From Nostoc sphaeroides (lineage in GTDB: Bacteria; Cyanobacteriota; Cyanobacteriia; Cyanobacteriales; Nostocaceae), in the NCBI RefSeq assembly GCF_003443655.1, contig NZ_CP031941.1:1855501-1919500 (forward strand): DNA of 64,000 nucleotides, given 5' to 3'. The notes under the pieces are model-generated. The model was not told the DNA's origin and ran no database searches. It saw only the letters and a program-made list of their open reading frames with translations. The first letter of the stretch is position 1, and each line of letters begins with the position of its first letter. Shown in pieces: positions 44,464-54,933 of this stretch. The translations under genes were made by a program, and so were the position numbers.

Positions 44464-44634
44464 ATGTACACCACCACTAATGAAGACGGCGTTCTCAATA
44501 ACTACGCATCTGAACCCAAAGTTTACTACGCTGAATACCCAGCAATTTGGGAACAACGTAAATATGTTTTACAGGCTCTTTTTGCAACTTTAATTGTTAC
44601 AACTTTAGTTTTAGTTGGTTTTAGCGTTAGCTAA
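44464..44634 (+). CDS. psb34: Photosystem II assembly protein Psb34 (Ssl1498 family, Hlip-like)
   Basis: 56 residues: MYTTTNEDGVLNNYASEPKV, then EYPAIWEQRKYVLQ and a single membrane helix (ALFATLIVTTLVLVGFSVS). This is the light-harvesting-like small protein Psb34, which binds CP47 during photosystem II assembly in the thylakoid membrane. An in-frame extension upstream to 44401 is open but not expected. A terminator follows. Confidence 0.92.
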   Translation: MYTTTNEDGVLNNYASEPKVYYAEYPAIWEQRKYVLQALFATLIVTTLVLVGFSVS

Positions 44635-44690
44635 GATTTTTCGATTTCGGTATCGCTGTATCTCATCGTCATTCGTACCTCTCTCTCTTA

Positions 44691-44723
44691 CCTCGGCTAG
44701 TTTCGCCGGGGTTTTTTGTTTTT
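44691..44723 (+). terminator. Rho-independent terminator after psb34
   Basis: CCTCGGC and GCCGGGG form the stem around TAGTTTC, directly followed by TTTTTTGTTTTTT. Very typical. Confidence 0.9.
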
Positions 44724-44778
44724 TAATGCTGTGGGTTGGCTTTGATGCTTCATCAAAACCTACCTCAACAGGCTTTCA

Positions 44779-45435
44779 GTGTTTCGAGGGCCAAAACAAA
44801 ATGGCCGTGTCACTCCTCAAACTCTATTTCGTGGTAGTGTCAACTACGTTGGTTCAGGTTCAAGTACAAGATATGTGACTCCGCCGGGGGTACTAGATGG
44901 CCCTTACATCTCACAATTTTTATTGCTAACTATTCCTTGGGGAACTCAGTCTATTTCGCCATTGATTCGTACTGCTCTTCCTGGTAATGACTTTCTAATC
45001 AATTTTCAGGAATGGTTGACTATTCAGAATGGAGGTAGTTCAGGGAAGACCATTAAAACAATTCGCAATTCGCAATTCGCAATTCGCAATTCGCAATGAC
45101 GCTCCTACGTCGCTAACGCTGCGCTAACGCAATTACGTTTTGTGTCGGGGTCTAAATCCCCGTCACAAAACGCGCTGCTTGATAGAAGCTCTTGACTTAA
45201 ACCCCTACCACTTGTTAAATACGACCCCAAAAACCGTTACATAGTCACGATTCGGGATTTAGGTGAATATGCCCATATTGGCGGCCCTACATACCTGGGA
45301 GCCTCCTTGATTCTTAATAGCAACGGTACACCTTTGAATCCGGGCAATCCCTACGTCCACCGAACAGTTCGCGCTTGGGCATGGTGTCTCACAAAAAACA
45401 CATCGCTATATGCGTATTTTGCTAATTGCTCATAA
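44779..45435 (+). pseudogene. Vanadium-dependent haloperoxidase-like remnant split by a small element
   Basis: First part: GRVTPQTLFRGS, LDGPYISQFLLL, LPGNDFLINFQEWLTIQNG. Second part, after the insertion: YDPKNRYIVTIRDLGEY, ASLILNSNGTPLNPGNPYV, then a stop. These are characteristic of the N-terminal half of cyanobacterial vanadium haloperoxidases of the PAP2 superfamily. Removing 45058-45219 puts GKTIK in frame with YDPK. The N-terminus and the entire vanadate-binding C-terminus are missing, so the gene is dead. Confidence 0.75.
45058..45219. mobile_element. Small dispersed element, family 3, inserted in the haloperoxidase remnant
   Basis: Flanked by TTAAA on both sides (45053-45057 and 45215-45219; one copy counted in the element). 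Contains five CAATTCG repeats, CTAACGCAATTACG, CGGGGTCTAAATCCCCG and AAGCTCTTGACTTAAACC. The same sequence lies inverted at 33271-33390. No coding. Confidence 0.82.
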
Positions 45436-46011
45436 AATTTAAAAAAGAGCCTTTTGCATACGTGGGCCCAAGCATGAAACGAATCTGGAAGCCTTTACTG
45501 CCAGCCTCGAAGTGGGTATTACTTTCAGCTGCTACATCAATTTTGATAATCCTGACGCAAGCAACTTTACCCCTTTTGGCACAAGAACCTGCTGCCTCTA
45601 CCACTATTGAAACGACAAAGCCCAGTTCAGAAACAACTAAAATCCAAAAGTTACGGGAAGTGCTGCAACGTTCATCAACGCCAGAAGCACCAAAACCCAC
45701 CCCTGAAGTTTCCGAACCGAAAAAGCCAGAGTCGCCAGCAGAACCCCCACTCACTCCTGAAGAACTCAGCCGTCAGCTAAAATTTATAGAAGCGGATAGA
45801 CTTTATCTGGCGGGACAAATCCCAGAGGCGGAAAAAATTTACCGCGAAGTTAAGCAGCCTTTTGGTAAAACATCAGATAATCAACAGCGTAAAGCTGCCA
45901 TACTCGACCCCACGCAACTATCCCCAGGAGGTAAAGTCTACTGGCGAGAATCAGAGGCGGGGATAGCACAAAAGTTGCAAACAAAAACTTTAGTACCTTT
46001 GCAACTGTTAG

Positions 46012-46451
46012 CTAGATCAGCAGAAGCCCCACACTCACTTTTAGGAGTGTGGGATGAATGCGCGGGAGTGGGGAGATATAGTAATTAATATATTTTGGCG
46101 TAGCCGAAACAGTTAATTGCTATGTCGAACCATGACCCATATTCATTATATTCCCTGAGAGAAATATGGTATTGTAGGTAAGTACAGACAAAGCCGAAAA
46201 TGCTAGCTGTACGCTGAACCTAGACAATCTAGAATATGGGGTTCCATTCAAGAATAGATATTTTTGTATCGTCTCCGTGAATGGGTAAAATTCTAGCGGT
46301 TAAGGCAAGAACATACTTTTTGGTACTTGTTCAAAGTCTGCGGAGGGGCATCTCGTGGACTTAAAAGAAAGCTCAGTTAATGTCCTACGGGATACCGGGA
46401 GTCGCTGAGAAGCCCACACCTACAGCTTGCTGAGGTGTGGGAGTATGTCAC
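46012..46451 (+). mobile_element. Non-autonomous IS200/IS605-like element with candidate guide-RNA scaffold
   Basis: 440 bp. The left end CTAGATCAGCAGAAG follows host TTAG; the right end is AGTATGTCAC. Subterminal hairpins are CCCACACTC/GAGTGTGGG (46028-46053) and CCCACACCT/AGGTGTGGG (46413-46441). It has no open frame. The 3' half contains GTCTCCGTGAATGGG, GCAAGAACATAC, GTACTTGTTC, TCTGCGGAGGGGC and ACCGGGAGTCGCTGAGAAGC, dense in complementary segments, as expected of a structured RNA next to the right end. The borders are fixed by the restored host frame. Confidence 0.82.
46270..46451 (+). ncRNA. Candidate omegaRNA-like structured RNA
   Basis: This region of the non-autonomous element has several pairing segments (GCAAGAACATAC/GTACTTGTTC, CCGTGAATGG-type stems, CTACGGGATACCGGG) and ends at the RE hairpin. 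By position it corresponds to where TnpB or IscB guide RNA scaffolds lie. The identity is inference; no family could be assigned. Confidence 0.4.
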
Positions 46452-47640
46452 TTGAGCAATATCCTGAATTTATCCCTGGCCATATCCGATATGCTGAAGT
46501 ATTGAAACAATACGATCGCACTAAAGAAGCGTTAGATATATTAGAACGGGCTTCTTCGCTGTATCCAGATCAACCAGAATTAATTAAAGGTAGAGTTACA
46601 GCCCTAGCTAGTGAAAAAAAATGGATGGAAGCGTCTTTAGCGGCACGTCAATTTGCTATTCTCAACCCGAAAAATCCCCAAGCGCCTGAGTTTACAAAAC
46701 TAGCAGAGGAAAATCTGAACCGTTATAAATCTTATACACAAGGAGAAATTAGAGGCAATGTTATCGGTAATATTATTACAGGTGCTTTAGGTTACGCCGT
46801 TACTGGTAGTCTGCTTGGGCCGTTTTCTGCCCTTGATTCTACCATCATGCTGCTACAAGGTGAACAAGCCATAGGTGAGTCGGTGGCAAAGCAGGCAAAA
46901 AAACAACTGGGTGTAATTATAGACGAAGATATTTTGGCATACGTCAATGAAATTGGACAGAAATTGGCGAAGGTAGGAGGACGGGACGAGTTTAAATACG
47001 AATTCTTTGTGATTCCCGAAGAAAGCCTTAACGCCTTTGCATTACCTGGGGGTAAAATTTTTATTAATGCAGGTGCGATCGCTAAAACTAATTCCGAAGC
47101 AGAATTAGCTGGGTTAATCGGTCATGAATTATCCCATGTACTTTTATCCCACGGTTTTCAATTAGTCAGCCAAGGCAACTTGATCTCTAACGTTACCCAA
47201 TATATACCTCTGGGTGGAACTATCGGTCAACTCTTTGCACTTAGTTACGGCCGCGACATGGAACGTCAGGCAGATAATCTCGGCACACGCCTAATTGTTG
47301 CCACTGGCTACGCTGCTGATGGCTTGCGTAACTTAATGGTGACGCTAGAAAAACAGCAAAAAAATGCTCCTCCTAGTTGGTTATCTTCGCACCCAGGCGG
47401 CAATGAGCGAGTTAGTTATTTAGAAAACCTCATTACCCGTAATAGCTACAACCGTTACGCTTATGAAGGAGTGGGGCGGCATCTAGAAATTAAAGCACGG
47501 GTAAAAAAGCTACTCGAAGAGAAGAAAGCAAGAGAGGAAAAAAAATAGCGTTTTTGATGAATCAAAACAGATAATTATTCGTCACTTAAACTAAGCTGAT
47601 GCGCGTCTAAAGTATATGAACACTTCTTAGGGTCGTTAAC

Positions 47641-47732
47641 TGTTGACGGTTGACGGTTGATGGTTGACGGTTGACGGTTGACGGTTGACGGTTGACGGTT
47701 GACGGTTGATGGTTGATGGTTGATGGTTGACT
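47641..47732. repeat. Heptanucleotide array GGTTGAC/GGTTGAT
   Basis: About 13 units of TGACGGT or its TGATGGT variant, 7-bp period. This is the short tandemly repeated repetitive (STRR) type of sequence known from heterocystous cyanobacteria. Confidence 0.95.
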
Positions 47733-47761
47733 GCTAAACTAGCTAAAACATTGTGTTTACC

Positions 47762-47845
47762 GTCATCAGTCATCAGTCATCAGTCATCAGTCATCAGTCA
47801 TCAGTCATCAGTCATCAGTCATCAGTCATCAGTCATCAGTCATCA
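47762..47845. repeat. Heptanucleotide array GTCATCA
   Basis: Twelve perfect GTCATCA units, 84 bp. It lies only 30 bp from the other heptamer array but has a different unit. It precedes the COP23 gene by about 70 bp. Confidence 0.95.
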
Positions 47846-47913
47846 GGTGAGTGTACAAATTAAATGTGTAACAGCTTATCAGTTCCCTACATATTTCTAC
47901 TGGAGGATGATTT

Positions 47914-48708
47914 ATGCCATCACAACTGCTTCGATTGATTTCTTTGGGCAGTCTTGGCTTATCTTTGTGTCTGGGCAATTCCGTAGCAATGGCGCAATAT
48001 GATTCTACTGGCGATGGCGTTGTCGTACCAACAGTACCATCAGGTGGGTCATCAGTACCAACAGACACATCAATACCAATAGACACATCAACAGGTATAC
48101 CAACTTCACCCTCAGCTGACGGTACAACTCGGTTTACCTGTCAGACTTACAATGGTCAGTATACCGTTATGTATCAGCCACAAAGTCAACCAGGGCAATA
48201 CTTTGCTTGGGCTGCGCCTGCGACTTTGGGCGGTGGTTGGGATGCACAAAGGCGTTGTACAGCAATTGCCAGTCGTTTAGAACAGTATCGCCCAGATGGC
48301 TTACAAGAACTCCAGACATCTGTCGAAAATAACGAAAATATTGTCTGCGTCACAACAGAAGCTAACCCAACCTGTAGAATTGTGCTGACAGTACCGCGTG
48401 GGAAAGATCCTGTTGTTATCCGCAATAGTATTTTTCAGAACTTGACTACAGCTGATAGTGGACAGCAGACTATAGCTGTTAATACTTATGGCGATCGCAG
48501 TAGTGGAGCCAACGAATTATATAATTTAGGACGCACACTTCTAGGCGGTGGCAATAATCGGGTTAGTTCATCAAGAAGTGGGATTAATCTCAAACCTTTC
48601 CTTGATCGCAAAGATGGTGGTACCGCTAGAAATCTTCGCAATGGAGTAGCAATTCGTCGTCAGTCTCAACCTAACTCTGTTCGCTTAAATCCTGGTAAGT
48701 TCCGCTAG
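47914..48708 (+). CDS. COP23-domain protein, exported
   Basis: 264 residues. A signal peptide (LISLGSLGLSLCLGNSVAMAQ) is followed by a Thr/Pro/Ser-rich segment and the COP23 domain (TRFTCQTYNGQYTVMY, WDAQRRCTAIASRLEQY, CVTTEANPTCRIVLTV; about residues 70-205) with four conserved Cys that probably pair. COP23 was described as a circadian-oscillating membrane-associated protein in a unicellular cyanobacterium. C-terminal tail is basic. GGAGG lies 8 nt upstream of the ATG. Role unknown. Confidence 0.9.
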   Translation: MPSQLLRLISLGSLGLSLCLGNSVAMAQYDSTGDGVVVPTVPSGGSSVPTDTSIPIDTSTGIPTSPSADGTTRFTCQTYNGQYTVMYQPQSQPGQYFAWAAPATLGGGWDAQRRCTAIASRLEQYRPDGLQELQTSVENNENIVCVTTEANPTCRIVLTVPRGKDPVVIRNSIFQNLTTADSGQQTIAVNTYGDRSSGANELYNLGRTLLGGGNNRVSSSRSGINLKPFLDRKDGGTARNLRNGVAIRRQSQPNSVRLNPGKFR

Positions 48709-48769
48709 GCAAGAGTGGTTTTTAATACAAAATTACTTTCAAATAAAAATATCTAACTACTTATTGTGG

Positions 48770-48794
48770 GGCGGGCATCTTGTCCGCCTTTTTT
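48770..48794 (+). terminator. Terminator after the COP23 gene
   Basis: GGCGGGCA and TGTCCGCC form the stem, followed by TTTTTT. Confidence 0.9.
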
Positions 48795-49191
48795 AATAGG
48801 CAGGCGAGATGCCATAGCAAATATTTGTTATTTTAACCTTTTGCTAGCGGTTTCTTAATGTCACCGAGATAATTTGAGGTTGCTGAATACGGATGAATAC
48901 TACTAAAATATGTAATTTTTTTACTATATAGCCAATTTTTGGATGAATTAAGTTTTTGCATCCTGCGATCGCCCCACTAATGATCAGGGTTGTGGTGGGC
49001 ATAGCGATCGCTTTTGGACTGTTACAAAGTGCAGACAAGTTTGGATAATTGCCAAGGGCGATCAGCACTTATATATATTCCCGTTCTATTATTTGGTTGA
49101 TTTTTTCAGACTTTCAAACCAAACCTGTAATACCTCTATCAATGATGTTGTCAGGATAAATAACCGTACAAACAACTTCTAAGGAGAATTT
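48795..49191. other. Intergenic region before the phosphate-scavenging cluster
   Basis: About 400 bases. No gene recognised. Contains HIP1 sites and, just before the next start, AAGGAG (49180-49185). No clear Pho box could be recognised. Confidence 0.5.
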
Positions 49192-49887
49192 ATGGCGCTT
49201 TCAGCCGGAAATATCGCATTTGTAGGTTTTAATGCGGATGGAAATGACAATATCGCTTTTGTGGCGCTCGTTGACATAAACCCTAATGAAGTAATTATTT
49301 TCGAGGATAACGAGTGGAATGGCACTGCCTGGGTTGACACAAACGAGAGTGCATTTAGTTGGACAGCTACTTCTTTAGTAACCGCAGGTACAATTGTCCG
49401 CATCGACAACATTGGAAGTGGAACGATCACAGCAAGCACAGGAACCGCCACAACTGGCGTTACTGGACGGGGTACAAACAGGGGTATTGCTGGTGGTGAC
49501 GAAACTATCTATGCTTATCAAGGAAATGCAACCTCTCCCACCTTTATCACAGCGATCGCTAGTGGTGGGTTCAGTACTGCAAATGGTGTTTTAACTAACA
49601 CAGGATTAACAGCAGGCACTAATGCCATTGACTTCTTAACTGTTGATGATGATGTAGATATTGCTGCATACAATGGTTCTCGCAGTGGACAAGCAGACTT
49701 CGCTTCATATCTCCCACTGATTAACAATCCTGCTAACTGGCAGACACAAGACGGGACTGGCGATCAAGGTATTGATGGTACTGCTCCTGATGTACCTTTT
49801 AGCTCGACAGCATTTGCGATCGCTAATGGAAATCCCACAGTCAACTTATCCGTCAACACGAATTCAGGAACTGAAGCAGGTACAACC

Positions 49888-50050
49888 TAGGCTGTTGACT
49901 CTGTACCCTTTAGCCCACAAGACTTCATGCAAAAACTGTGTTTTTTATTTTGGCGTAAAGATGGCTGTTACAGGCGCTTTCACACAAGCAAAAACCAGCA
50001 CAAATAATTTTTCGGGAAATTACCGAAAAATAGCCAAAGTCAACAGCCTA
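49888..50050. mobile_element. 163-bp MITE with 9-bp target duplication, inside the nuclease gene
   Basis: TAGGCTGTTGACT (49888-49900) and AGTCAACAGCCTA (50038-50050) are perfect 13-bp inverted ends. GGTACAACC is on both sides (49879-49887 and 50051-50059). The first three bases of the element create the in-frame stop. No coding capacity. Confidence 0.95.
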
Positions 50051-53000
50051 GGTACAACCCAAATTACAGTCACCGCTAATGCTTCTAGTGCTGTTTCCGG
50101 TAATCAAACAGTTAACTTAGGTGTAACCGGAACAGGCATCACCGCCGAAGATTACAACCTGAGCAACAATATCATCACAATTCTTGACGGACAAACCGCA
50201 GGTTCTGTCACCTTCACAGTTGTGGATGATGTTTTAGTTGAGGGTACAGAAACCGCTACTTTAACCATCAGTAACCCTTCTGCTAATATTAGCCTTGGCA
50301 CTACCGTTTCTCAAAACATCACGATCGCTGATAACGAAGTTGCTGCGTTTCCAACTGTCAACTTATCTCTGAGTGCTACTGCTGGCTTGGAAGCAAACAC
50401 AACAGCTATCACCGTTACTGCTACTGCCTCCAGTGCTGTATCTGGCAATCAGACCGTTAATTTAGGGGTTTCGGGAACAGGCATCACCACCGGAGATTTT
50501 TACCTCACCAACAATATCATTACCATTCCTAGCGGACAAACCACTGGTTCTGTTACCTTTATTGTTGCCGATGATGCGATCGCCGAAGCAACAGAAACCG
50601 CAACATTGACAATTGCTACACCCTCGGCAGGCATTATCCTGGGCAGCACCACTGAGCAAAATATTACAATTACCAACAATAACTCCAGCTTTTTGCAGAA
50701 AGTTGGTGGCTTCACCAGTACTAATGGAGCCGAAATATCCGCCTTTGATTCTGGAAGCGATCGCCTGTTTGTGGTTGCTGGCAGCATAGTTGAAGTTTAT
50801 AGTGTCAGCAATACAGGGGCGCTCACCTCGGCTGGTTCTTTGACAACAGGATTTACGCCGGGAGCAGGGACACAAGCTATTCCCAACAGCGTTGCGGTGA
50901 AAAATGGCATTGTCGCAGTCGCCTACGCCATTCAAAACACCAGCACAAACGCCCAACAGACAGGACAGGTGAGTTTTTACAATGCCGCCAGTGGCACATT
51001 CTTAAACTCCGTAGCAGTGGGTGCATTACCTGATATGCTCACCTTTACGCCCGATGGCACGAAGGTATTAGTAGCAAATGAGGGAGAACCTAACAGCTAC
51101 GGGCAAGCAAATTCGGTAGATCCTGAAGGTTCAGTCAGCATTATTGACATTTCTGGTGGCGTGGCGAGTGCAACCGTTGCCCAAGCTTTATTTACGAGTT
51201 TCAATAGTCAGATTGCCACGCTCCAAGCCGCAGGCGTGCGGATCACTGGGCCAGGCTCGACGGTGGCACAAGATTTAGAACCAGAGTATATTGCTGTATC
51301 TCCAGACGGTCAAACTGCACAGATTACGTTGCAAGAAAATAATGCGATCGCCATCCTAGATATTACCAGCGCCACCATCACCAGCATCTTACCTCTGAGT
51401 GCGAAAAATTACAATCTCCCAGGCAATGGATTAGATGCCAGCGATCAGGATGGTGGGATCAATATTCGGAATGTGCCAGTGTTTGGGTTATATCAACCCG
51501 ATGCGATCGCTAGCTTCAGTGCCAACGGACAAGCTTACTACATCACCGCCAACGAAGGAGATTCCCGTGATTACACTGGTTTTAGCGAAGAAATCCGGGT
51601 TGGCGCAACCGGATATGTTTTAGATCCAACTGTTTTCCCCAATGCAGCAACCTTAAAAAATAATGCCAATCTGGGACGGTTGCAACTAACCAACGCCACA
51701 GGAGACACTGACAAAGACGGAGATTTTGATCGCATCGAAGCATTAGGGGGACGTTCCTTTTCTATTTGGGATGCAAGCGGTAATCAGATATTCGACAGTG
51801 GCGACCAATTTGAACAAATCACCGCAACCAAAGTACCAACTCTGTTTAACTCAGATGGTACAGTTGCAACCTTTGACAGCCGCAGCGATAACAAAGGGCC
51901 CGAACCTGAAGGCGTAGTGATCGGAGTCATCAATAACCGCACATACGCTTTTATTGGTTTAGAACGTACTGGCGATGTCATCGTTTACGAAGTGACAAAC
52001 CCGCAAGCGCCAAGCTTCGTTCAATATATCAACACACCCGAAGATATTGCGATCGAAGGGCTAACCTTTGTCTCGGCGGCTGAGAGTCCCACAGGCAAGC
52101 CTTTATTAGTTACCACGAACGAAGTCAGTAAGACGGTTGCGGTGTTTGAAGTAACTCCATCCGTTCGCATTAGCGACATTCAGGGAACGGGGCATATCTC
52201 ACCCTTGAGAGGTCAAACCGTCAGCAATGTAGCGGGAATTGTCACGGTTACAGCTAGTAATGGTTTTTACTTGCAAGACCCCAACCCAGATAGCGACGAT
52301 CGCACTTCTGAAGGTATTTTCGTTTTCACCTCATCAGCACCAACCGTATCTGTCGGCGATTCTATATTAGTCAATGGAACAGTCGCGGAGTTCCGTCCCG
52401 GTAATAATGCAAATAACCTGACGGTAACACAAATTACTAGCCCTACAATTGTCACACTCTCCAGTGGCAATGCTTTGCCAACTGCCACAATTCTGGGTAA
52501 TGGCGGCAGAACCATCCCAACCACAGTAATCGATAACGACACGACTGGTAATATCGAAACTGGAACGACCACTTTTGATCCTGCCCAGGATGGCATCGAC
52601 TTCTACGAAAGTTTAGAAGGAGTGCGAGTACAGGTCAATAACCCGATTACCACTTCACCCACTGCAAGCTTTGGTACATCACAAGAAATTTGGGTATTAG
52701 CAGACAATGGGGCAAATGCGACTGGTCGAACGGTTCGTGGTGGTAGCCTAATTAGTGCTTCAGATTTTAATCCTGAGCGGATTCAAATCGACGATCTCAA
52801 CAATGCCTTAGTACTACCTGAAGTTAATGTTGGTACGCAACTTAGCAGTATTACTGGTGTCGTTAACTACGACTTTAGCAACTATGAAGTTTTAGTATCG
52901 GCTGCTCCCACAGTAGTACAGGACAGTACCCTGCAAAGAGAAGTTACAAATTTAACTCCCACCACTGACCAATTGACAGTTGCTACCTTCAACGTCGAAA

Positions 53001-54279
53001 ACCTTGACCCAAGCGATGGTGCAATCAAGTTTAATAACCTTGCCAGCCGCATTGTCAATAATCTGCAATCACCAGATATCATTAGTCTGGAAGAAATTCA
53101 AGACAATAACGGAGCGACGAATGATAGCGTAGTTGATGCTAGCACCACCTTCCAAACATTAATTAATGCGATCGCTGTTGCTGGTGGCCCTACATATCAA
53201 TATCGCCAAATTGACCCAGTAGACGATACTAATGGCGGTGAACCTGGTGGAAATATCCGGGTAGGTTTCTTATTTAATCCCAATCGTGTCAACTTTGTAG
53301 ATCGACCTGGTGGTACTTCCACTTCCAGCACCACAGTTAGTAACGTCTCTGGTGTTCCTACAGTTTCTAATAGTCCTGGTTTGATTGACCCCACCAACTC
53401 GGCCTTTACTAGCAGTCGTAAGCCGTTAGTTGGGGAATTTACTTTCAAGGGTGAAACTGTTTATATAATTGGCAACCACTTTAATTCTAAAGGTGGCGAT
53501 CAACCATTATTTGGTGTGAATCAACCGCCAACCCTCACCAGCGAAACCCAGCGTCAGCAACAAGCTACCCTGGTGAAAAACTTTGTTGATAGTATTTTAG
53601 CGATCAACCCCAATGCCAATGTAGTAGTAGCAGGTGACTTGAATGACTTTGAGTTCTCTAACCCTGTCACCACTCTAGAAAGCGCTGGGCTGAATTCATT
53701 AATTGAAACTCTGCCTCAAAATGAGCGTTACACCTACAACTTTGAAGGCAACGCCCAGACACTTGACCACATTTTAGTGAGTAATAGTTTGCTCAGTAAG
53801 CTGGATGGGTATGATGTAGTTCACATCAACTCAGAGTTTGCCGATCAGGATAGCGACCATGACCCTAGTGTAGCTCGGTTTAATCTCTCTAGAAACAATG
53901 CTCCCACTGTAGTACAACCGATTGACGACCAAATCATCTCTACTGACAAACCTTTTTCTTTCAATGTCAGTAACAAATTTGCTGACGTAGATCAAGGCGA
54001 CACCCTCAGCTACAGCGCTACAGGCTTACCCACCGGATCTAGTATTGTTGCTAGTACAGGTGTGATATCCGGCACTATCTCCCAAGTTGGCATTTTCGGA
54101 GTCACAGTTACCGCTACTGATAGCAGTGGCGCTAATGTTAGCGATCGCTTTGACCTGACTGTTGCTAATAACAAGGCGACATTTGGCAACGACATTATCT
54201 TTATCGACCAACTTAGTGGTTTGAACACAGTCAATGCCCTAACTGGGAGCGATCGCGTCATCGGCACTGATGGCAATGA

Positions 54280-54530
54280 GACAATCGATGGTGGAGTAGG
54301 CGATGACTACCTTGATGCCAAGGGCGGTAATGACATCATCTTCGGTGGACTTGGCAATGACACAATCTTAGGTGGACTTGGCAATGACACAATCTCAGGT
54401 GAAGTTGGCAATGACACAATCTCAGGTGAAGCTGGCAATGACACACTCGATGGTGGACTTGGCAATGACACAATCTCAGGTGGACTTGGTAATGACACAA
54501 TCTCAGGTGGATTTGGCAATGACCGCCTAA
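54280..54530 (+). repeat. RTX-encoding 27-bp tandem repeat
   Basis: Units like GGTGGACTTGGCAATGACAC followed by AATCTCA repeat every 27 bases, encoding GGLGNDTIS nonapeptides that bind calcium after secretion. Confidence 0.9.
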
Positions 54531-54933
54531 TTGGTTGGGGGGGTGGCACAAACGAAATTGACGTACTCAACCCGCTCATCATTAATCAGGGTGTAGATAC
54601 TTACGTCTTGGGTGATGCTACTTCAGTTTTCTATGCCAGTTCCGGCAATCTTGACTATGCCAATATTGCCAGCTTCCGAGCAAACGATCAGATTCAGCTC
54701 AAAGGAAGTGCTAGCAATTACTCACTAGGCGTGTCTGCAATTAGATCAACTGTAGGTATTTTCACTAACAGTGGTACAGAATTGATTGGTGTTGTGGAAA
54801 ACGGGTTAAACAGCAATACCAATTTGGCAACAGATACTCGTTTCGTCTTTGTTTAACGCAGATTTAAGCGATTGCCTTTAGGGAAACTTGAAGGCGATCG
54901 CGGATAAAGTGAAATCTACCTCAGAGCTAACCT

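Larger units (their letters stand above)
45474..47548 (+). pseudogene. M48 family metalloprotease gene split by a 440-bp IS605-like element
   Basis: Before the insertion: a signal-anchor (KWVLLSAATSILIILTQATL), a Pro/Glu-rich linker and the start of a TPR region. After it: TPR motifs (EALDILERASSLYPDQPEL), then the protease with GHELSHVLLSHG (zinc-binding HExxH) and GRDMERQADNLG. Omitting 46012-46451 leaves 545 codons with the junction ...LQLLVEQYPEF... in frame. The family degrades misfolded envelope proteins. The 3' half starts with an ATG supplied by the element's right end (46445), so a cytoplasmic protease fragment of about 367 residues could still be made. Confidence 0.88.
49192..54856 (+). 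pseudogene. Secreted multidomain nuclease/phosphatase, split by a MITE
   Basis: Removing 163 bp of MITE plus one target copy leaves 1831 codons in frame. Domain order (reconstructed numbering): N-terminal NIAFVGFNADGNDNIAFVAL module (1-220), two Calx-beta-like domains (about 230-440), choice-of-anchor-I/esterase-like region (about 440-930), OB-like domain (about 935-1065), endonuclease/exonuclease/phosphatase domain with ATFNVENLD, EEIQDNNG, AGDLNDFE and DHDPSVARF (about 1200-1505), an Ig-like domain, RTX nonapeptides GGLGNDTI (about 1625-1722) and a secretion tail. No signal peptide, as expected for type I export. The MITE adds TAG after codon 232. Either dead or a recent, reversible interruption. 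Confidence 0.9.

Noticed and set aside
47641-47845. Possible CRISPR array
   Set aside because: 7-bp period and no spacers; these are heptamer repeats of the STRR type.
49772-50050. Separate start for the large RTX protein in the region before 50050
   Set aside because: The frame upstream of 50051 is out of phase with the original gene and passes through the MITE; it is a by-product of the insertion.
54307-54582. Minus-strand Ser/Pro-rich and His/Cys-rich open frames
   Set aside because: They are shadows of the RTX repeats in the plus-strand gene.
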